Shown: positions 1 to 33,545, counted from the stretch's first letter. The stretch is DNA of 64,000 nt from Chrysomallon squamiferum (GCA_012295275.1 CM022670.1:41302474-41366473); one strand, 5' to 3'. Made by a program: numbers and translations. Notes: generated by a model not told the origin, from the letters alone.

Positions 1-2400
1 GCCTGCAGAAAGAAATAAAGGTTGCTCATTTCAAGTCAGCTGACACGCTACGTGAAGTTAGAACAATTCACCATCAAGCTAATGAGGAAGCTGACACAAG
101 GAAGACAAACAGAAAACCTCGATCACTTCGTAATGGACTCAGAATGTATTTTTTGTGGAAATTTTTCTAAGTCGCCCTCCAAGACTACATTAGCAAGATG
201 AATTACAAGAGATATGACATTTGTCAAAACAAGCAAAGATTAAATCAATAGGAAGATAATTTTCAATTCAAATGTGACTGAAACACGCAAAGTTGTAGTC
301 TTTCTCAGAGCACTGTGATCATCTCCCACATTTTAAAAATGATTTAGAAAGAGGAAAATTGGCTGATCTGTCAGAATAAAAACATCCCTCGTGATCTGCA
401 TATGAATTTTAGAAAATTAATATCAGTTAATGCAATTTCCATATATATCCATACACAACTTGACAGGCCGCAGCTCTCCGAGGCTCTTTGCGTTTTCTCG
501 AAGGGAGCTGGAAATGAAGTGTAGATGACACCTGATGACTCTTCAGAATTCACAGCCAGCCATTCTGTCTTTGAGCAGCAATCTGCATCAATTAAAACAT
601 GCAGAGTGGCTCTTACATCAAAGAAAAGCACGGCTAGTGAGATAAAAAGGAAAAGTGCAAGGATCTGCTGTATCTGAACTCAAACTAGCAGGTCTTACAA
701 CAAACTACTATTGGCAGATCTTGAACTGTTTAAGTCTGTTAAGTAGATGTTTTGGGAAAAAATACTCCTCATTCGCAACTATACTTGTCACAAAAAAGTT
801 AAAATACATCTCAATATAAAAACAAACAGCTCTGACCAAAAAACCACCCCAAAAACAACAAAACAATTCTATTTAAATTCTTCCATTTTAGAAACCCATA
901 ACACACAATATGTTTTATGGTTATAAACACAGTCATTCATAAGCACACTTAAATAAATAAATAAAAATTTGTTTCTTCCTTCTTCAGTGTAAGTTTTAAC
1001 TTATAAATACAGAAATGTGACTTTGTACACAGATATTAAAAAGTTAACTTTAGCAGTAAGTGATGTTTTGTGTGTACCACCCCATGGGCAGGACTGAACA
1101 AATCAAAAACTAACTAAAAACTGATGCTGTAATGGGATACAGAAAATGAATTAAAACTAAATCAAACAACTCCACTGAAAGTTATGCTGATTTAACTGTC
1201 TGAGACCAGAAAAGAAATTTCCAGCAGTTTGAACCTCAATTAGGCAGAGCACTGGTACAATTCATTTCTATTCTGAAATTCATAACTTCCCTGGCAGACT
1301 GAAAAGATGTCAATGGCATTGGTATTCAGCAGAAACAATTCCAAAGAGTTGTTTCCATAGCAAGTTAAATTAACTTTCTTCACTCGAATAATTCAATTTG
1401 ATCTCGTTTGACAGCCTCATAGCATCAACAAGTACCTTTCACTCCACTGCATTTTAATTTATCCTGAAAATCTTTTCTTTTTTTTTTTTCAGCCCACCAA
1501 ATTAGACTATTATATAAACAGAGCCATTTTAATACTGTCTGATTACTTTCAAAGGTTGTATAAATTATGAAAATGTTATTTTTAATAATTCAGCAGTAAT
1601 TATATATCAGACAAATTATCTTAAATAGAAATTCTAAATACATAAAGAAAGTAATCTAATTCATGTTTAAACTTCATACTTTTTATAAATTAAATTTTAA
1701 AAAAAGATGAAAAAAGTAGAAGGTGCTTTAAGAATAATAATGTCTGCCTAATAATCAGTTCATAAAACGATTAGACTTAAAAATATTGTTTCTTTTTCAA
1801 ATTTCAATAGATTTTGTTTTGGTGGCTTTGACAATATTTGTAATCATAATGAGTCAAATCATTTGCTTCTTTGACTAAATGCCCTGTGTTTTAAGAAAAA
1901 CAACAAAACCTCTGTGAGCCCAAATATGTTAGCGTTATTATTTAAGCAACAAAGAACATTAAATGTAACCATGTAAGTTCCTAATCTGGAAAAATGCTGG
2001 AAATGAAAACATCAAATGCTGACAAAAGACCACACAACCTACATGCAGGGCCATCTTAAGAAACTGGAACTCATAGAAGTTGTCTAGAGACCCTACTGGT
2101 CTAGGGACCAGTCCAGCCCAGTACATGATATGGTTTGGTGTCAATAAATTTGTGATTGTGTAAGTAGTGGTCCCAATACATTGCTTTGCTTGTACATGTA
2201 TTTTAAAATAATTTTTATAATGCTACCATGCATACAATTTGTATTAAATTTGAGCTATTTTAAAATAATTTGTCTCAGCTTTTAAATGCATCATAATTAA
2301 TGGTGAAACTGAGATGTTTAGATATATACATCTCAGAAATGTACTCATTACTTACTGCAATTATTATGTTTTATCTCCATCTTCTTCACTGCATAATCAA

Positions 2401-2600
2401 TGAGATATAATCTTAGCTGTATACAACAGTTCATAGTGCAAAACAATAACTATGAGATATAATTTTAGCTGTATACAACAGTTCATAGTGCAAAACAATA
2501 ACTATGAGATATAATCTTAGCTGTATACAACAGTTCATATTGCAAAATATCTGAGATATAAAAAGTTCTGTATTTAGTTCACAATGCAAAACAGTATCTG
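2401..2600. repeat. 52-bp tandem repeat, about 3 to 4 copies
   Basis: The unit starting TGAGATATAATCTTAGCTGT begins at 2401, 2453 and 2505, a 52-bp period. A degenerate fourth copy follows. It grades into the shorter GAGATATCAT array downstream, which shares its TGAGATAT and GTGCAAAA words, so the two arrays probably share an origin. Confidence 0.9.
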
Positions 2601-2684
2601 AGGTACCATTTCAGCTGTATACAACAGATCACAGTCCAAAACAATATCATCTTAGCTGTATATAACATCTCACACAGCAAAATG

Positions 2685-3080
2685 AGATCATGTTGCAAAT
2701 AGTGAGATGTCATGTCTCACATTGCAAACAGTGAGATATCATGTTTCACAGTGCGAATAGTGAGATAGCATATCTCACATTGCAAAATAGCAAGGTATCA
2801 TGTTTCACAGTGCAAATAGTGAGATATGTTTTACATGTCAAATAGTGAGATAACATGTCTCACATTTCAAATAGCGAGATATCATTTCTCAGAGCAAATA
2901 GTGAGGTATCATGTTTCACAATGCAAAAAGTGAGATATCAAATTTCACAATGCAAAATAGTGAGATATCATGTCTCATAGTGCAAAAAGTGAGATATCAT
3001 GTCTCACATTTTTTCAAATACTGAAATATCATGTCTCACATTTCATATAGTGAGATATCACATCTCACAATGCAAAAAGT
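2685..3080. repeat. About 29-bp minisatellite with internal palindrome, about 13 copies
   Basis: Degenerate copies of a unit containing GTGAGATATCATGTCTCAC followed by a TTGCAAA-like spacer. Each unit has complementary 6-base arms (GTGAGA and TCTCAC), so it can fold into a small hairpin. The array ends about 10 bp from the exon 10 donor of CCP6. Confidence 0.9.
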
Positions 3081-3093
3081 GATTGTGTCTTAC

Positions 3094-12448
<9,355 letters not shown>

Positions 12449-13180
12449 GATAGTTGCTAAACAAAACTGAAACCAGTTGCACCTTCCGATTTGACAATTG
12501 GATGAATGGTCTCACGTGATTAAGTATACTGGGGGAGAACACATGCGGAACATAAATATAGGAATCAGTTATTAAATAAGTGTTGAGGACTGTTAAGCGA
12601 TGCTAATATTACCTTAAATTTTGTTAAATAAAATATAAATTCCTTTTATAGATTTGGCAGATATGAATAGAATAAAATTATTAAAATTTATTCGTTCATT
12701 GAAAATAAAACGGCATACACTATATTTTAATACAAATCCCGCCACAAGGGAAATAGCACGCGCATTTTTTTTTTAAAAATGGCACGAAGAAAAATAGATC
12801 CATATTTATTGATAAAACGTGGCATGTACCTGTCAAATTGACAACTTTTCTAAATCAAACTTTACAGACGGATCCATAATTAACACCATCGCATAATATA
12901 CAGTTATTGACTTTGAAGGTTACAATGACGAATTTTTATTCGCATAATCGATCGCAATATAAATGCGCCATTGGAATCATAGTAGCCTATCTGCTTATCC
13001 TCGTAGGTGTTCGTGCGATTTTGGTTATGATTTTCATTTAGTTGTTTAATGTTTTGTTAAAATTTTATTTTATTATTTACATCTACACCTAGTTCCAATT
13101 TTTTTTTTATCGTTCTCTTTACTTTATTTTCGTCACAAATTTTTCAGTTAACTATTTTTTGGACGCACATGATATTTTTT
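12449..13180. promoter_or_regulatory. Candidate bidirectional promoter between CCP6 and ELAV
   Basis: About 0.8 kb separates the CCP6 start codon from the first ELAV-side donor at 13283. It holds TCACGTGA at 12512-12519 (64 bp upstream of the CCP6 ATG), a TATA-like ATATAAATG near 12957 and GCCATTGG (an inverted CCAAT) just after it, facing the ELAV side. CpG words are commoner than in the flanks. No transcription start was observed, so the promoter call is inferred from divergent gene ends. Confidence 0.5.
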
Positions 13181-13282
13181 CCTGCCGTATAGGAACGCAC
13201 GACACTTCTGCGGAATACTAAAATTACGGTTCAGGTTATCGTACAATAATTTCACCAGCAGCCGATCCACAATATATACAAG
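13180..13282 (+). other. Candidate ELAV 5' UTR first exon (start unknown)
   Basis: A less AT-rich stretch ends in ACAAG|GTGAGTAAA, a strong donor at 13283. It lies downstream of a TATA-like word and divergent from CCP6. No long ORF enters it, so it would be non-coding. The left boundary is arbitrary. Confidence 0.45.
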
Positions 13283-13814
13283 GTGAGTAAAAATTAATAT
13301 ATTCAATTGTATTTTCTTAAATTTAATAAATATATTAGTGTGAAACTCATGATTTTTGAATATTCATTAACTAAATTTGAAAGCGTGCAGACGACGCAAT
13401 TTATTGGTGGGAAATTGTGAATGAAAACGCAGTAAATACATTATTTTATAATTGTTATTTTTTCTTTTTCTTCTTTTTAAATTTATATTTAAAAATTGAA
13501 CTGGATTCAGTTTTGATATTGATTTTAACAAAATCTGCGAGTTCAAGAGTTTTGGGTAGTATGTGGTTAGTCAACGGTAGATTGTCGCGTGCCACCTGTC
13601 AAATATAGTTGTGCGGCACGTGGACGCGTCCTACTTGGCACGAGCAAGACACAATAATGCTAGAAGCCACGCTGATTCTGGACAAAAAGACACATGCCCA
13701 GCCAATCACTCAGGCATAACGGGATTATACCTATAGGTGATAGTAGTAATAATTATTTAAGACAGATAGGGGATTTTTAAATTATTATTATTGAATAAAA
13801 TTAACTGTTGGGTT

Positions 13815-13849
<35 letters not shown>

Positions 13850-14639
13850 TTTCATTTATAACATCAGAATGTAACTACTAATGTCGCAAGAATTATTAAA
13901 TTTTTTCTATTATTATTATTATAAAAATTATACATATATGTATTTTTTTTTAAAATGTGAAACAGTAGATGCTTTGTTAATAAACCTGATTAATTATAGA
14001 CCTAAAGGAATGACAGTTTTGGTCAAAATCAGAAAATATCATTTGACTTAATTTCTGCCCGTTTATTAATGTACTTGAAAAAAAGAAAAGTGTATGTGTG
14101 TGGGGGTGTATATATATATATGTATTAAGAGAATAAGTTAGATAAATGGTATCTTTGTTAAACTACTGAATGTACTTGGATATTGTTGAGCAGTGTAAAG
14201 ATTTTAATGCACTCAGAATTTTTATTTGTTAATGTTACACATTTTTTGGAACAGTGTCATAAAGTGGGAAATAATTTCAAAATATTTTAAATTTATTTTA
14301 AAATAGTTAACTGAAGCCATTTTATTACTGCTACTAATTCAGACCACCACTACTATAATACTACTAATACTACCATCATTATTATCATTATTATTTTAGT
14401 ACAGAAGAAAAACAAACCAGGAATATTCATATCATGTTTATACATTATTATGAATATAGTTATACAGGAATATTTTGCCAATTTAAGAATTATTTAGATT
14501 TAGTCTTTTTTAGTGAAATGGGGTGTAAATTCTTCACTTGTGTAATAAACCTTTATTCTATCACATTAATCATTGTTTTGTTGTAATCCCTCCAGTGCTT
14601 GTAAGTCAAGTACTGACAATATTGCCACATGTGGTACAT

Positions 14640-14896
14640 TTGTTTTTCAACAGAAGCCAACCATTATATCAGCATTCTTAATTCCAAGAGGCTTCTGATT
14701 GGCTGCCTCCACATCAGTATTAATTTTCTATACCTTCTCCTGATGCTATTTATGTTGAGGTCAGGCAGTGGGTTCTGTCATTCACACGCAGTCAGTTGCT
14801 ACTGTTCACACTTTGGTAGCTTAGCCAGTTGCTGGATATCTTTTTTTTAGTTTTTTTTTTTTTACTTTTTGATTTGGATTATTATTCTCAATGCAG
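14640..14896 (+). other. Possible alternative ELAV leader exon
   Basis: A balanced-composition island with GATTGGCTG (inverted CCAAT) ends at ATGCAG|GTATGT, a good donor at 14897. The next acceptor is only about 50 bp away, so this would have to be an alternative first exon spliced to a more distant acceptor such as 16387. There is no coding evidence. Confidence 0.3.
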
Positions 14897-15022
14897 GTAT
14901 GTAGCATATGTTGTAGCCTTCATCAGTGTTTTTATTGTCTGATTCAGTGGGACAATCCATAGCTTGCTACTGAATGTGAAACTGGCGAGAACAAAGGACT
15001 ATTGGTTTACTGCATTATTATC

Positions 15023-24961
<9,939 letters not shown>

Positions 24962-25643
24962 GATAAATTACCTTCTGTCATCTAGTCACCAGTTAATATA
25001 CATTTCGGAACCAATATACATATTCATTCTATTAAAAATATTTTAAAAAGAAGAAAAACCGAGCAAATTATGAACTAAGAAGTGTTCATTTTTATACTTT
25101 CTAAGTACTGTTAAGAAGTAAAACTGAAAATTTATGACATACAGTAACATTGCATTATAAATGGAAACCAATATACCATAATAGTTTTGAAAAGTGCATT
25201 GTGGGATAATCTACATTTCAGTTGAAACAGTTTATTTGTTTTTTCTTTTTTGTGCATAATTTGTTCCGTTATTTTGTTCTGGTGTATACTGAGTTGTCTG
25301 TATTTAATATTTGTGTTTAAATTTTAAAAATAGCTTTTTGTGTCCTAGGAAGTGATGGATCTGTGAAAAATTGTCTTTGCATAATTTATTATTATTTTTC
25401 TTTTTTCTTTTTTCTTCTTTTGTGGAAATGTGCTTTAAGTGCACGTAGCCAGCTCAAGGTTTAATTATTTCAGTATTGTTACATGTTCAATTTGAGTATG
25501 TTATTTATTTATTGCATTATTTATTGAGTCCATGGGTCTTTTATTTCTTTTTGTTGTGGTCATTTACATTAAATTTTGGTTTACTTTCATTTTCTTGTGT
25601 TTGTTTTGTTTTGCATGAGCCTTTCCTCAACAGGTTTGGCCAA

Positions 25644-25674
<31 letters not shown>

Positions 25675-26140
25675 CATTTTTATCAGTTATGAGGGAGTTA
25701 AATACTAATACAGTAGAAAACCATAGAGACTGATGACGCCATAAGAGAAATGATTTCATTGTTTGGAAGTACTCCACACTGTTTTATTTGATTTATTTTC
25801 ATTTATTCTTTAAAGTTACTTTAATTTGTTACTTATTTTCTTCCTGTTCTACTTTCCGTTCAAGATCCTGCATGCATTTGGCTAATAAAACTAACAATGC
25901 ATGTTTGACATGAATGAAATCTTGATGTTTGTGATATCACTCGCTCTCATTAATCATATGTAAAATATTGTATCTTAGCTTTTCTTGGATACATGCTGAA
26001 AAAAATCCACCATTTATATATACATGAATCTTCCAGACATAAACTGTTGATGAATATTTAACGTTTTTAAGCAGGTTTCAACTGTTAGGTCACATAGTTT
26101 TATGCATATATATATATATATGTTGTTATATGTGTGTATG

Positions 26141-26194
<54 letters not shown>

Positions 26195-28020
26195 CATCAC
26201 ATAAAAGACTTATTTTTTCTTTTTTTCTTTTTTTTTTTATCGGATACCTGGCTTGCTTGAAAAAAAAAATTATTAATATATGAAAGAATAATATATATAT
26301 ATATATGTATACACACAAACACACACAAAAAAGTTAACAAGCAGACATGGTATCTATCAAATCATTAGAAAACACTTTTAACCTCATTTTACCAATGACA
26401 TCATTTTACATAACATGAAATCTTGAGACATTCCTAAAGCATGTTCTCTTGATGTGCTCATGCAACAACCGATGATGACAAAGTGCACACTGATCAGCTG
26501 AGAAATGTTATGTACATATTGGACAGTTAAAATGTATAAATTTGCAATGTTGATTGAGAGCTGTGTACAATGTGATCACCCCAATTCCAACTTTATAAAC
26601 ATTTTTTTATACATTTCAGAGAAAATTTGATTATATGTTTAGAATCTTTACTGCTCTCTTTTGAAAGAGCAACACCTTGACAGTCTTGTTGGAAAATTGT
26701 TTTTGATGTACAATTGTTCTATTTTATGGACAAACAGCAAATATTCTTTTACAATGACTTCCAGTGTCTCCATTTTTAGGCCCTGTGGCCAGAATATATA
26801 TGCAATTCCCTTTTATCCTATTAGTCAAGGAACAAATTTATGAAACTGTGTGGTCAGTCAAGTTTGTTACATGTGTGTTTTTCAGTTTCGTGGCCAACTA
26901 CTGAGGTGGCAAGTATTTTACAATCTGTGGCTATATAGACGTTATTTCCTGTTAAAAATAAAAATCATGTGCCAACGACCCAAGAGTGCTATATAGTACA
27001 ATTTTGTTAAATTTCTGGTTTCACATTTTCTAAAAACACGTAAGCTTCATTTGTGACACAGCAGAGATAAACATTAAAGTTTTAAATAATTTACTGCATC
27101 ATTATTTCACTAGAGAGAAAAACAAAAACAAAAAAAAAACCCTCTTATTTCCAGTTTGACATTTTGTTTCAGTAAGTCGGAAACAAATCTTCAATTCAAT
27201 TTTCCATCAGATTGTTTGATTCAGTTTTTGTTCTTTTATTCGTTCCTTCATTCTAGTTTTCATCTATTTAATTGTATTCAGAATGTTTTTAAATTTACAA
27301 TTTTTCTTGTTCAGTGTTTTAATATCGTTTGAGACTTTTTTCTCTTTAATTCATTCCATTGTATTTTTTGATATTGGGTTTTTTGTTGTTTTGGTTTGGG
27401 CCTGTTTCAAAGTCATAGTACTGCACTATTGAGAGAAATCAGACAAGTCAAGGTGCCTGTCCAACCAAAACAAACCCTTTATGTAAGTTTTCACTTTTAA
27501 CTGTCTTTATATATGTGCTTTCTGCTTTTGCGTTACTATTACCCAGTATTAGGATGTCTTGTCCCAAATAGCTATGTTTTAGCAGTGCTCCAGATCTATT
27601 ATTTCAAATTTTAAATTATAAACCTATACATTTTGATAATTGTGAACTTGCTTTTAATGTAACCTTTTCATCTTTGTTTATCTACTTTAATTAAATATTG
27701 AAGTAACAAATTGAATTTTTCATTTGATGTTTTTTTTAAAACAATATTTTAAAAAGATGGTTTTAACTTGATTGTACTTACAGTTTTGAATTTCAAACCT
27801 ATCTGGAGCGCTGTTTCAGTAATCTCAATCAAAACCTTAATTATTTCTGCAGTTTTTATTGTTGTAATTTTAAAAAAAAAAAAAAAGAAAAAAAAAAAAA
27901 AGATTATATGAAGCTCTGAGCTGTTGTCAGTCATTATTTGTAGTTCAGTTGTATTGCAATATTTGTACTTTTACATGTGAACTATTTACACAAATAAAAT
28001 CTTGCAAGAAACACCCTTAT
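24962..28020 (+). other. Probable ELAV 3' UTR
   Basis: The sequence after the stop is T-rich with many ATTTA and long T runs, as expected of Hu-gene 3' UTRs, which these proteins often bind themselves. AATAAA occurs at 25884-25889 and 27993-27998, offering short and long forms. Includes a T28 run near 25650 and TA repeats near 26105-26190 and 26290. No other ORF looks real. Confidence 0.55.
27993..27998 (+). terminator. Candidate distal polyadenylation signal of ELAV
   Basis: AATAAA in CAAATAAAATCTTGC, after which the U-rich character of the sequence falls. An earlier AATAAA at 25884 could define a shorter transcript. Confidence 0.4.
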
Positions 28021-29549
28021 GCATGGTTTTTCAATGACATTTTTTATATATCAGTTAATGTTTAATTTTTAGTTTTTAGTTGTTTTTTATTATTATTATT
28101 ATGAATATTATTATTATTATTTTGAAACTTGAAGTGTTTTGTGAGACTATATAAACAGAAACTATACTAATATCAGGCTGAAGTTATAAATTTTTGGCCA
28201 TCACATATTTTTAAAATTCTAATTATATAATATTTAAGACTTTACAACAACAGTCTTGATACTGTCACAGAATGACAATTATCAATAAAATGGCAGCCCT
28301 AAAGGGAAAACTGAAATCTAATAGCTACTGATATATGCAATTCAAAAGAGAAAATGTACTGCACTGGTAATTACTTGTCTGAAATGAACCTACAGAACAT
28401 CTCGCTCTTTACTGACAACTAGGTCAGTGGAATAAGCTGAACTAGATAATTTGAAGTATTCTGTCAGAAAGATAATTTTTTCATCTGTGAGATATATCTG
28501 AATTCATAAAGTAGATAATTTGAAGTATTCTAAAAGATAATGTTTTCATCTGTGGAGATAAACCTCAGTATAAACATATTTGTTAGCTGCAATACCATAT
28601 TGCAGACTGGCATTTATGGAGCAGCAAATAACAATAAATTCTTGAAATTATTACACTGGCAAATTTGTCAGCCAGATTTTCAGTAAATATACTAAACTAG
28701 CAAATTCATCAAACTGAAATTATTATATACTGTAAATTTATTCTTGTGTTAAAAATAGAATGAATTTATTATGTGTGTGTGTAAACTATTAATGTGAACA
28801 CCCAGTCATTACTACCACAGAACTACACAAGTAGGAATGACGGTCATTTTCGGCATGCTTCCATCAGATAACTTAAAGCATGTCTTTCCTGGACCTAACC
28901 TCTTGACTTTGTGATGGATAACTTATTGTGCAGTGGTCTTGGAACGAACACTTCCATAATTAATTACCTATTAACTTAAGTGCTTGTTGAGTTACTTTTA
29001 GCTGTTAGTGCCCGGCTGTGAACTCGTACATTCCTGTTAATTTGTGTGGAGTCTCCAACTACGCATAACAGTAGAGAAAAATGTGGACATAGGTTTTGAA
29101 AAATACCTCAAATATTGGGCTTTAATTAACAGTTTCTTAAATTAAAATGTGTTATATGTATAATTATTGTACATGCATCTCGAAATAAATAAATAAATAA
29201 ATAGCTAATAAAAAAAATACTACTTGGGTTCAACATAAAGATTCGTCTTGTTCATTTTTGCTCTGAAAGTTTAAATATTTTTCAAATGCAGATGAGTTTT
29301 GCATGCGTTAAATTATGCTTGTGTTACTAATCTAAAATACTGCAAGTGTAAACTGGGTTATTGAAAATAATATATTTCAAACATTACCTTTTTTTAGTTA
29401 TTTTTATTCATTCATTCATTCATTCATTCTTTAATGTTACAGCTGAGTTGGTATGGAACTGCTCGAGTTATAACTAAATTAAACTACTTATTTCGCACAG
29501 TATTTTGAGAGGAAGTGGCAGAATTACATTGTATTAATTAATACATGAA
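28021..29549. other. Intergenic, mostly AT-rich
   Basis: Contains a 68-bp imperfect tandem duplication (AGATAATTTGAAGTATTCT at about 28444 and 28512) and a balanced unique stretch at about 28800-29070. No gene is recognised. ATTC repeats lie near 29408. Confidence 0.6.
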
Positions 29550-30140
29550 ACATCTGATTAGCGTGACAGATTCCAAAAGAAGCCGTTGACGTTTACCACT
29601 GTGAATTCGACGTAATATTTTAAAACAAAGTGGATTTGTGACATCTGTGTTACACGTAGGGTGAACGCGAAACAAAAGCCAGACCCCTGTGTTTTTGGAA
29701 GCATCTGTGCACGTTTTGAAAAGAGTGCGAGACAGCTGGCGTAAAACGTCACTGGATTTTTAAACTATCTACATTTTCTTTGTGTACGTCTTGCACACAA
29801 ATATTCCAGACCTATTGATGGCGACAGATGTTTTCTGCTAGGTCACGTGGTGTGGTGTCACCTTTTTCTCTTTGTCGACGACATAATTCAACAGCCAATG
29901 AAATTTAGTGTGAATACAGGTGCCAGACATTCTACAGGGGCACTAAACTTTTGTTTGATGGTCGCGTGGGCAGATATTAAGTATACGTAGTCCACCGAAT
30001 GCAGAAAAGGATGTAAACAAAGGAATTTCAAATTTTGTCCGCGTTGTTGAACGACAATGAAATTTGGAGGGAGTGTGACTGCGTGTGTCGGCTGTTTTGT
30101 TTCTGAACGAAAGGCTGTTGTTAGTCCACATTATCAAGAA
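29550..30140. promoter_or_regulatory. CpG-containing unique island, candidate enhancer or promoter
   Basis: About 590 bp of balanced composition in an AT-rich setting, with a CACGTG box near 29844 and ATGTAAACAAAGG (a forkhead-like word) near 30011. Short ORFs on both strands have no recognised family. Regulatory function is inferred from composition only. Confidence 0.3.
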
Positions 30141-30496
30141 TTTATGTGTCAGTGGTTTTATATTATTTATTTATTTATTAGTATTTCATTTTTAAATTAT
30201 TTATTATTATCATTATATTTATTTATTTTAATGTTATTTTTAATAAAAATTGCATTCGCTCAAAACACTAAGATTAATACAATCTTCAAATAGTTCACCG
30301 TAATTTAGAGCAATGCAATAACAGTGTGTGTGTGTGTGTGTGTTGTTCACTGTTTAAATATATTGATAAATACGACTAACCCTTATGAAATAAGAATAGT
30401 GTATTTTTATTTAATAGTAAAAATTTGTAAATTAGTATAATGCTATTTCCACATAAGCTAACTAAATTTATTTATTTATTTATTTTATTTTATTTA

Positions 30497-30533
<37 letters not shown>

Positions 30534-31335
30534 TTTTTTTTTTTTTGGAATGACTGCTAGTTACTTACTATGGGTATTTGTTTCTTCCGATTTGAATAGG
30601 GCCGGTGGCCATTATTCCGCCCCCCACCCTTAACAGAGAAGCCTCCAATAATATTTTTATTTAATATCTGTATATATATATATATATATATAATTATTAA
30701 ATTAGTTTTATTTAAAAAAAAAATTAATCGCATGTGTAGGGTGGCCTCGGAAAATAGAAACAGGAAACTTGCCCCTCCCTTTGAATAACTAGATAAACTG
30801 GTAACATACAGAGAAAGAATATTCTTTTGTACGGCTGTTGTTTAGAATTAATACAATTATTTATGTCAACAGAGCAATATAAAAAAAAAGAAGAAAAAAA
30901 AGTTAATAAGTTAAAGAAATAAAGGCTTATCTGATCACCTGTAATATACACTACTATGGCCTTTAACTAAAAATTCAAAATTGTTATTATTCTTACAGTC
31001 AATAAAACAGAAAAACATAAATCAGATTTTTTTTTCAGAACCCAAAAGTATTATTTTCGTTTTTCTTTCGAAGAATCGCTGTATCACTTATTTAATTTTT
31101 TTTCTTTTCTTTTTTTCTTAATAAATGTTTTTTTTTTTTTTTTTTTTTTTTTTTGTATATTTTAATGTCTGTGTTGAGTGGCTCCCCGAATCTGAGGTGC
31201 CCAGTGCCTCCCAAGGTCTAAATTTGAAACAAAATTTATTGCATTTATAAAATTAAATGTCAGTAACGGATTTAGGATTTTATTAGGTGAATTTTAAAAT
31301 GTGATAGAACATTGGTTTAAAAAGAAAGAAAATAG

Positions 31336-31376
<41 letters not shown>

Positions 31377-33420
31377 TGTAGAATGACTATAATTTAGGTT
31401 TTAATCTCGTCAAACATAGAAAATGCTTCCCACCCAGTTATATGCACAGCCTCTCTAAAATGCCAAGCATACGTTTGTTTCTTGTATCAAGTCAGACTCG
31501 TGTTTGTACAGTACTAAAGTTAATGCTGGTGTTCAGTGTACGATACACAAGGCGAAAAGAATAAAACCCTGTTGGCATTACTGACAATCCAAGATTAACG
31601 ACTTCTGTTTCCCTTGGCGCGTGCCTTCCTTCTCCGCGAGCCAGATAACACCATGTTCACAGTGATCAAACGATTTGTAGCGTTCGAGCAGATGAGAAAC
31701 ACATGATTCCCGCCAAAACCATCTGTGGTCGTACACTGCAGGGATTTACCTTTATTTCCGTTCTTTGCCGCTCAGTGTTGAACGGGTAATTGTAACGGAT
31801 GTTCGGCTGTTGCATAACACAGCCATTGTTGATACTCACATGTTACAGTATCCTATTTTACGACGGTTTCATTGGGTATGTTTAATGTATGCGACATCAT
31901 GAAGGTGTTAAATATAGGGCATTCAAAAAGCATATCTTTGGTACAAAATAATAACCATTCGAAAGTAAAAAGTTTAGTAGTTATAAAAGTACAATAACGA
32001 TAATAAACAAATAAAATGATAGAAAAGCTATTTTTCCTAATGTTCATTTTTAAATTCCTGTCTTTCTTTTTCTTTTATTAATTTCCTGTTTAATAACGTC
32101 AGCTGAGAACAATTTGTTTTTTGTAATGATGTTCAACATTTCTTCAAAACCCGCCTCCGTAAAAACAAAGCACCACAGTTTCAAATATTGAATTATTAGA
32201 TCGTGAAGTGATTTAAACGAATCGATGTTTAATCAAAAGAAACGTTTATTACCGTTTTATTATTCTATTCTAACATTAGATTCCAAATATTGCTTGAGTA
32301 TGGTTTAACATAAGTTGTCTATTTTATTTCACTCTTAATTAAATAAATAAATACGTAAATAAAAAATATAAAATTACACGATCTCAATTTGCATTCTGTG
32401 TTTTCTGTGTATTTGAATGGTGTGTATGTTTGTAGAACGAGGCTGCACGTATTCAGATGCACCTTCCACAAAGTCACTATCTAATGAACTATAACAACAA
32501 TTATATTCACCACTTCTGGCCGAAATGTAAAATGCAAGACTGAAAATTATATACATCCCACTAGAGCATAAGCGGCCGATTATTATTTATCAATTTACGG
32601 TCGAATGTGTGTACAGTTAGAGTGCATTTAGAAACCTGTCTAGACGCGAATGGGTTTTGCTGAAATTGATTAGTTAACTTGATATTCATGTCAATTTTAA
32701 CCATAGGACTTGGAGACTGCATTACATAATAAAATTATGTAACATCACGTTATATTTAAAGACTAACAGAAAACAGAAAAAAATCTGTGTTCTAAATAAC
32801 AACAACAACAAAAAGAATAATAAAATAAAATAATATTTTAAACATATATTAACCTGTTACCATATGTTCAGGAATTACTTTTTTTTTTTTTACAAATATC
32901 CAACCTCTCCGTCCTTTCTGAAAATTTCATAATATTTTCATCAAGTCTCTAATCCTGTGTGCATCTGTTCACAAATTAATAAAAGAAAGAAAACGAAAAA
33001 AAAAAAAAAAAAAGAAAAAAGAAACGCTCGCATGAGCAATGGGCAAAGAGGGGTTAGCAATAAAATATATTTTCTGCCTGTTACTGTAACTCTCTATTTG
33101 TGGTTATTAAACAGAATAGCAAGATTTCTACGCCACAAAACGTGCTCAGTAAGCGAAGACGCAGAGTAGAAATATTACCATGGCAATAAAGATAGTTAAA
33201 ACCTAGCAAGGCGTGCCACATTTTTACTGCTGTAGTTTGAAATGATTTAACGCGAAAAATCCTAATTTTTCTTAGATTATTAACTGGAGAGAATGAAATA
33301 ATGAGAATAAAAAAGAAAAGAGAGAATATAGTATAAAAATACTCCGACAAAAGTTAAATTCGGGAAGATTAAAATATTAATGAGAAGCAAACATTAAAAC
33401 ATTTTAAAGCGAAACTAAAG
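30141..33420. other. Intergenic with simple repeats and one unique island
   Basis: ATTT and ATT runs (30160-30545), a TA run (30670), poly-T (31127-31154) and an AAT run (31337-31375). A balanced island at about 31400-31860 has no recognised ORF. From 31860 to 33420 the sequence is AT-rich with short balanced pieces near 32400-32580 and 33100-33230. Confidence 0.5.
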
Positions 33421-33425
33421 TCACT

Positions 33426-33545
33426 GATCGTTCCTTCTACTATTGCTCCTTGCTGCTGCTTCTACTGTCCAAATTCCTTGTCTGATCGTTCCTTCTACTA
33501 TTGCTCTTTGCTGCTGCTTCTACTGTCCAAATTCCTTGTCGTCTG
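33426..33545. repeat. 58-bp tandem duplication
   Basis: GATCGTTCCTTCTACTATTG starts at 33426 and again at 33484; the two 58-bp units differ at about one base, so the duplication is recent. A further 20-bp ATTAATTTTATCATTATA repeat follows near 33648-33690. Confidence 0.9.

Larger units (their letters stand above)
1..3093 (-). other. AGBL4: CCP6 intron 10 (partial)
   Basis: Non-coding by my reading; short ORFs here have no family resemblance and no continuation of the peptidase domain. It holds two tandem arrays between about 2401 and 3088 and otherwise plain AT-rich sequence. The first 700 bases are less AT-rich than the rest, but I see no exon in them. Confidence 0.6.

Noticed and set aside
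371-631. 86-residue minus-strand ORF in the less AT-rich left end
   Set aside because: Does not continue the CCP6 peptidase domain, no splice sites in phase, no family match.
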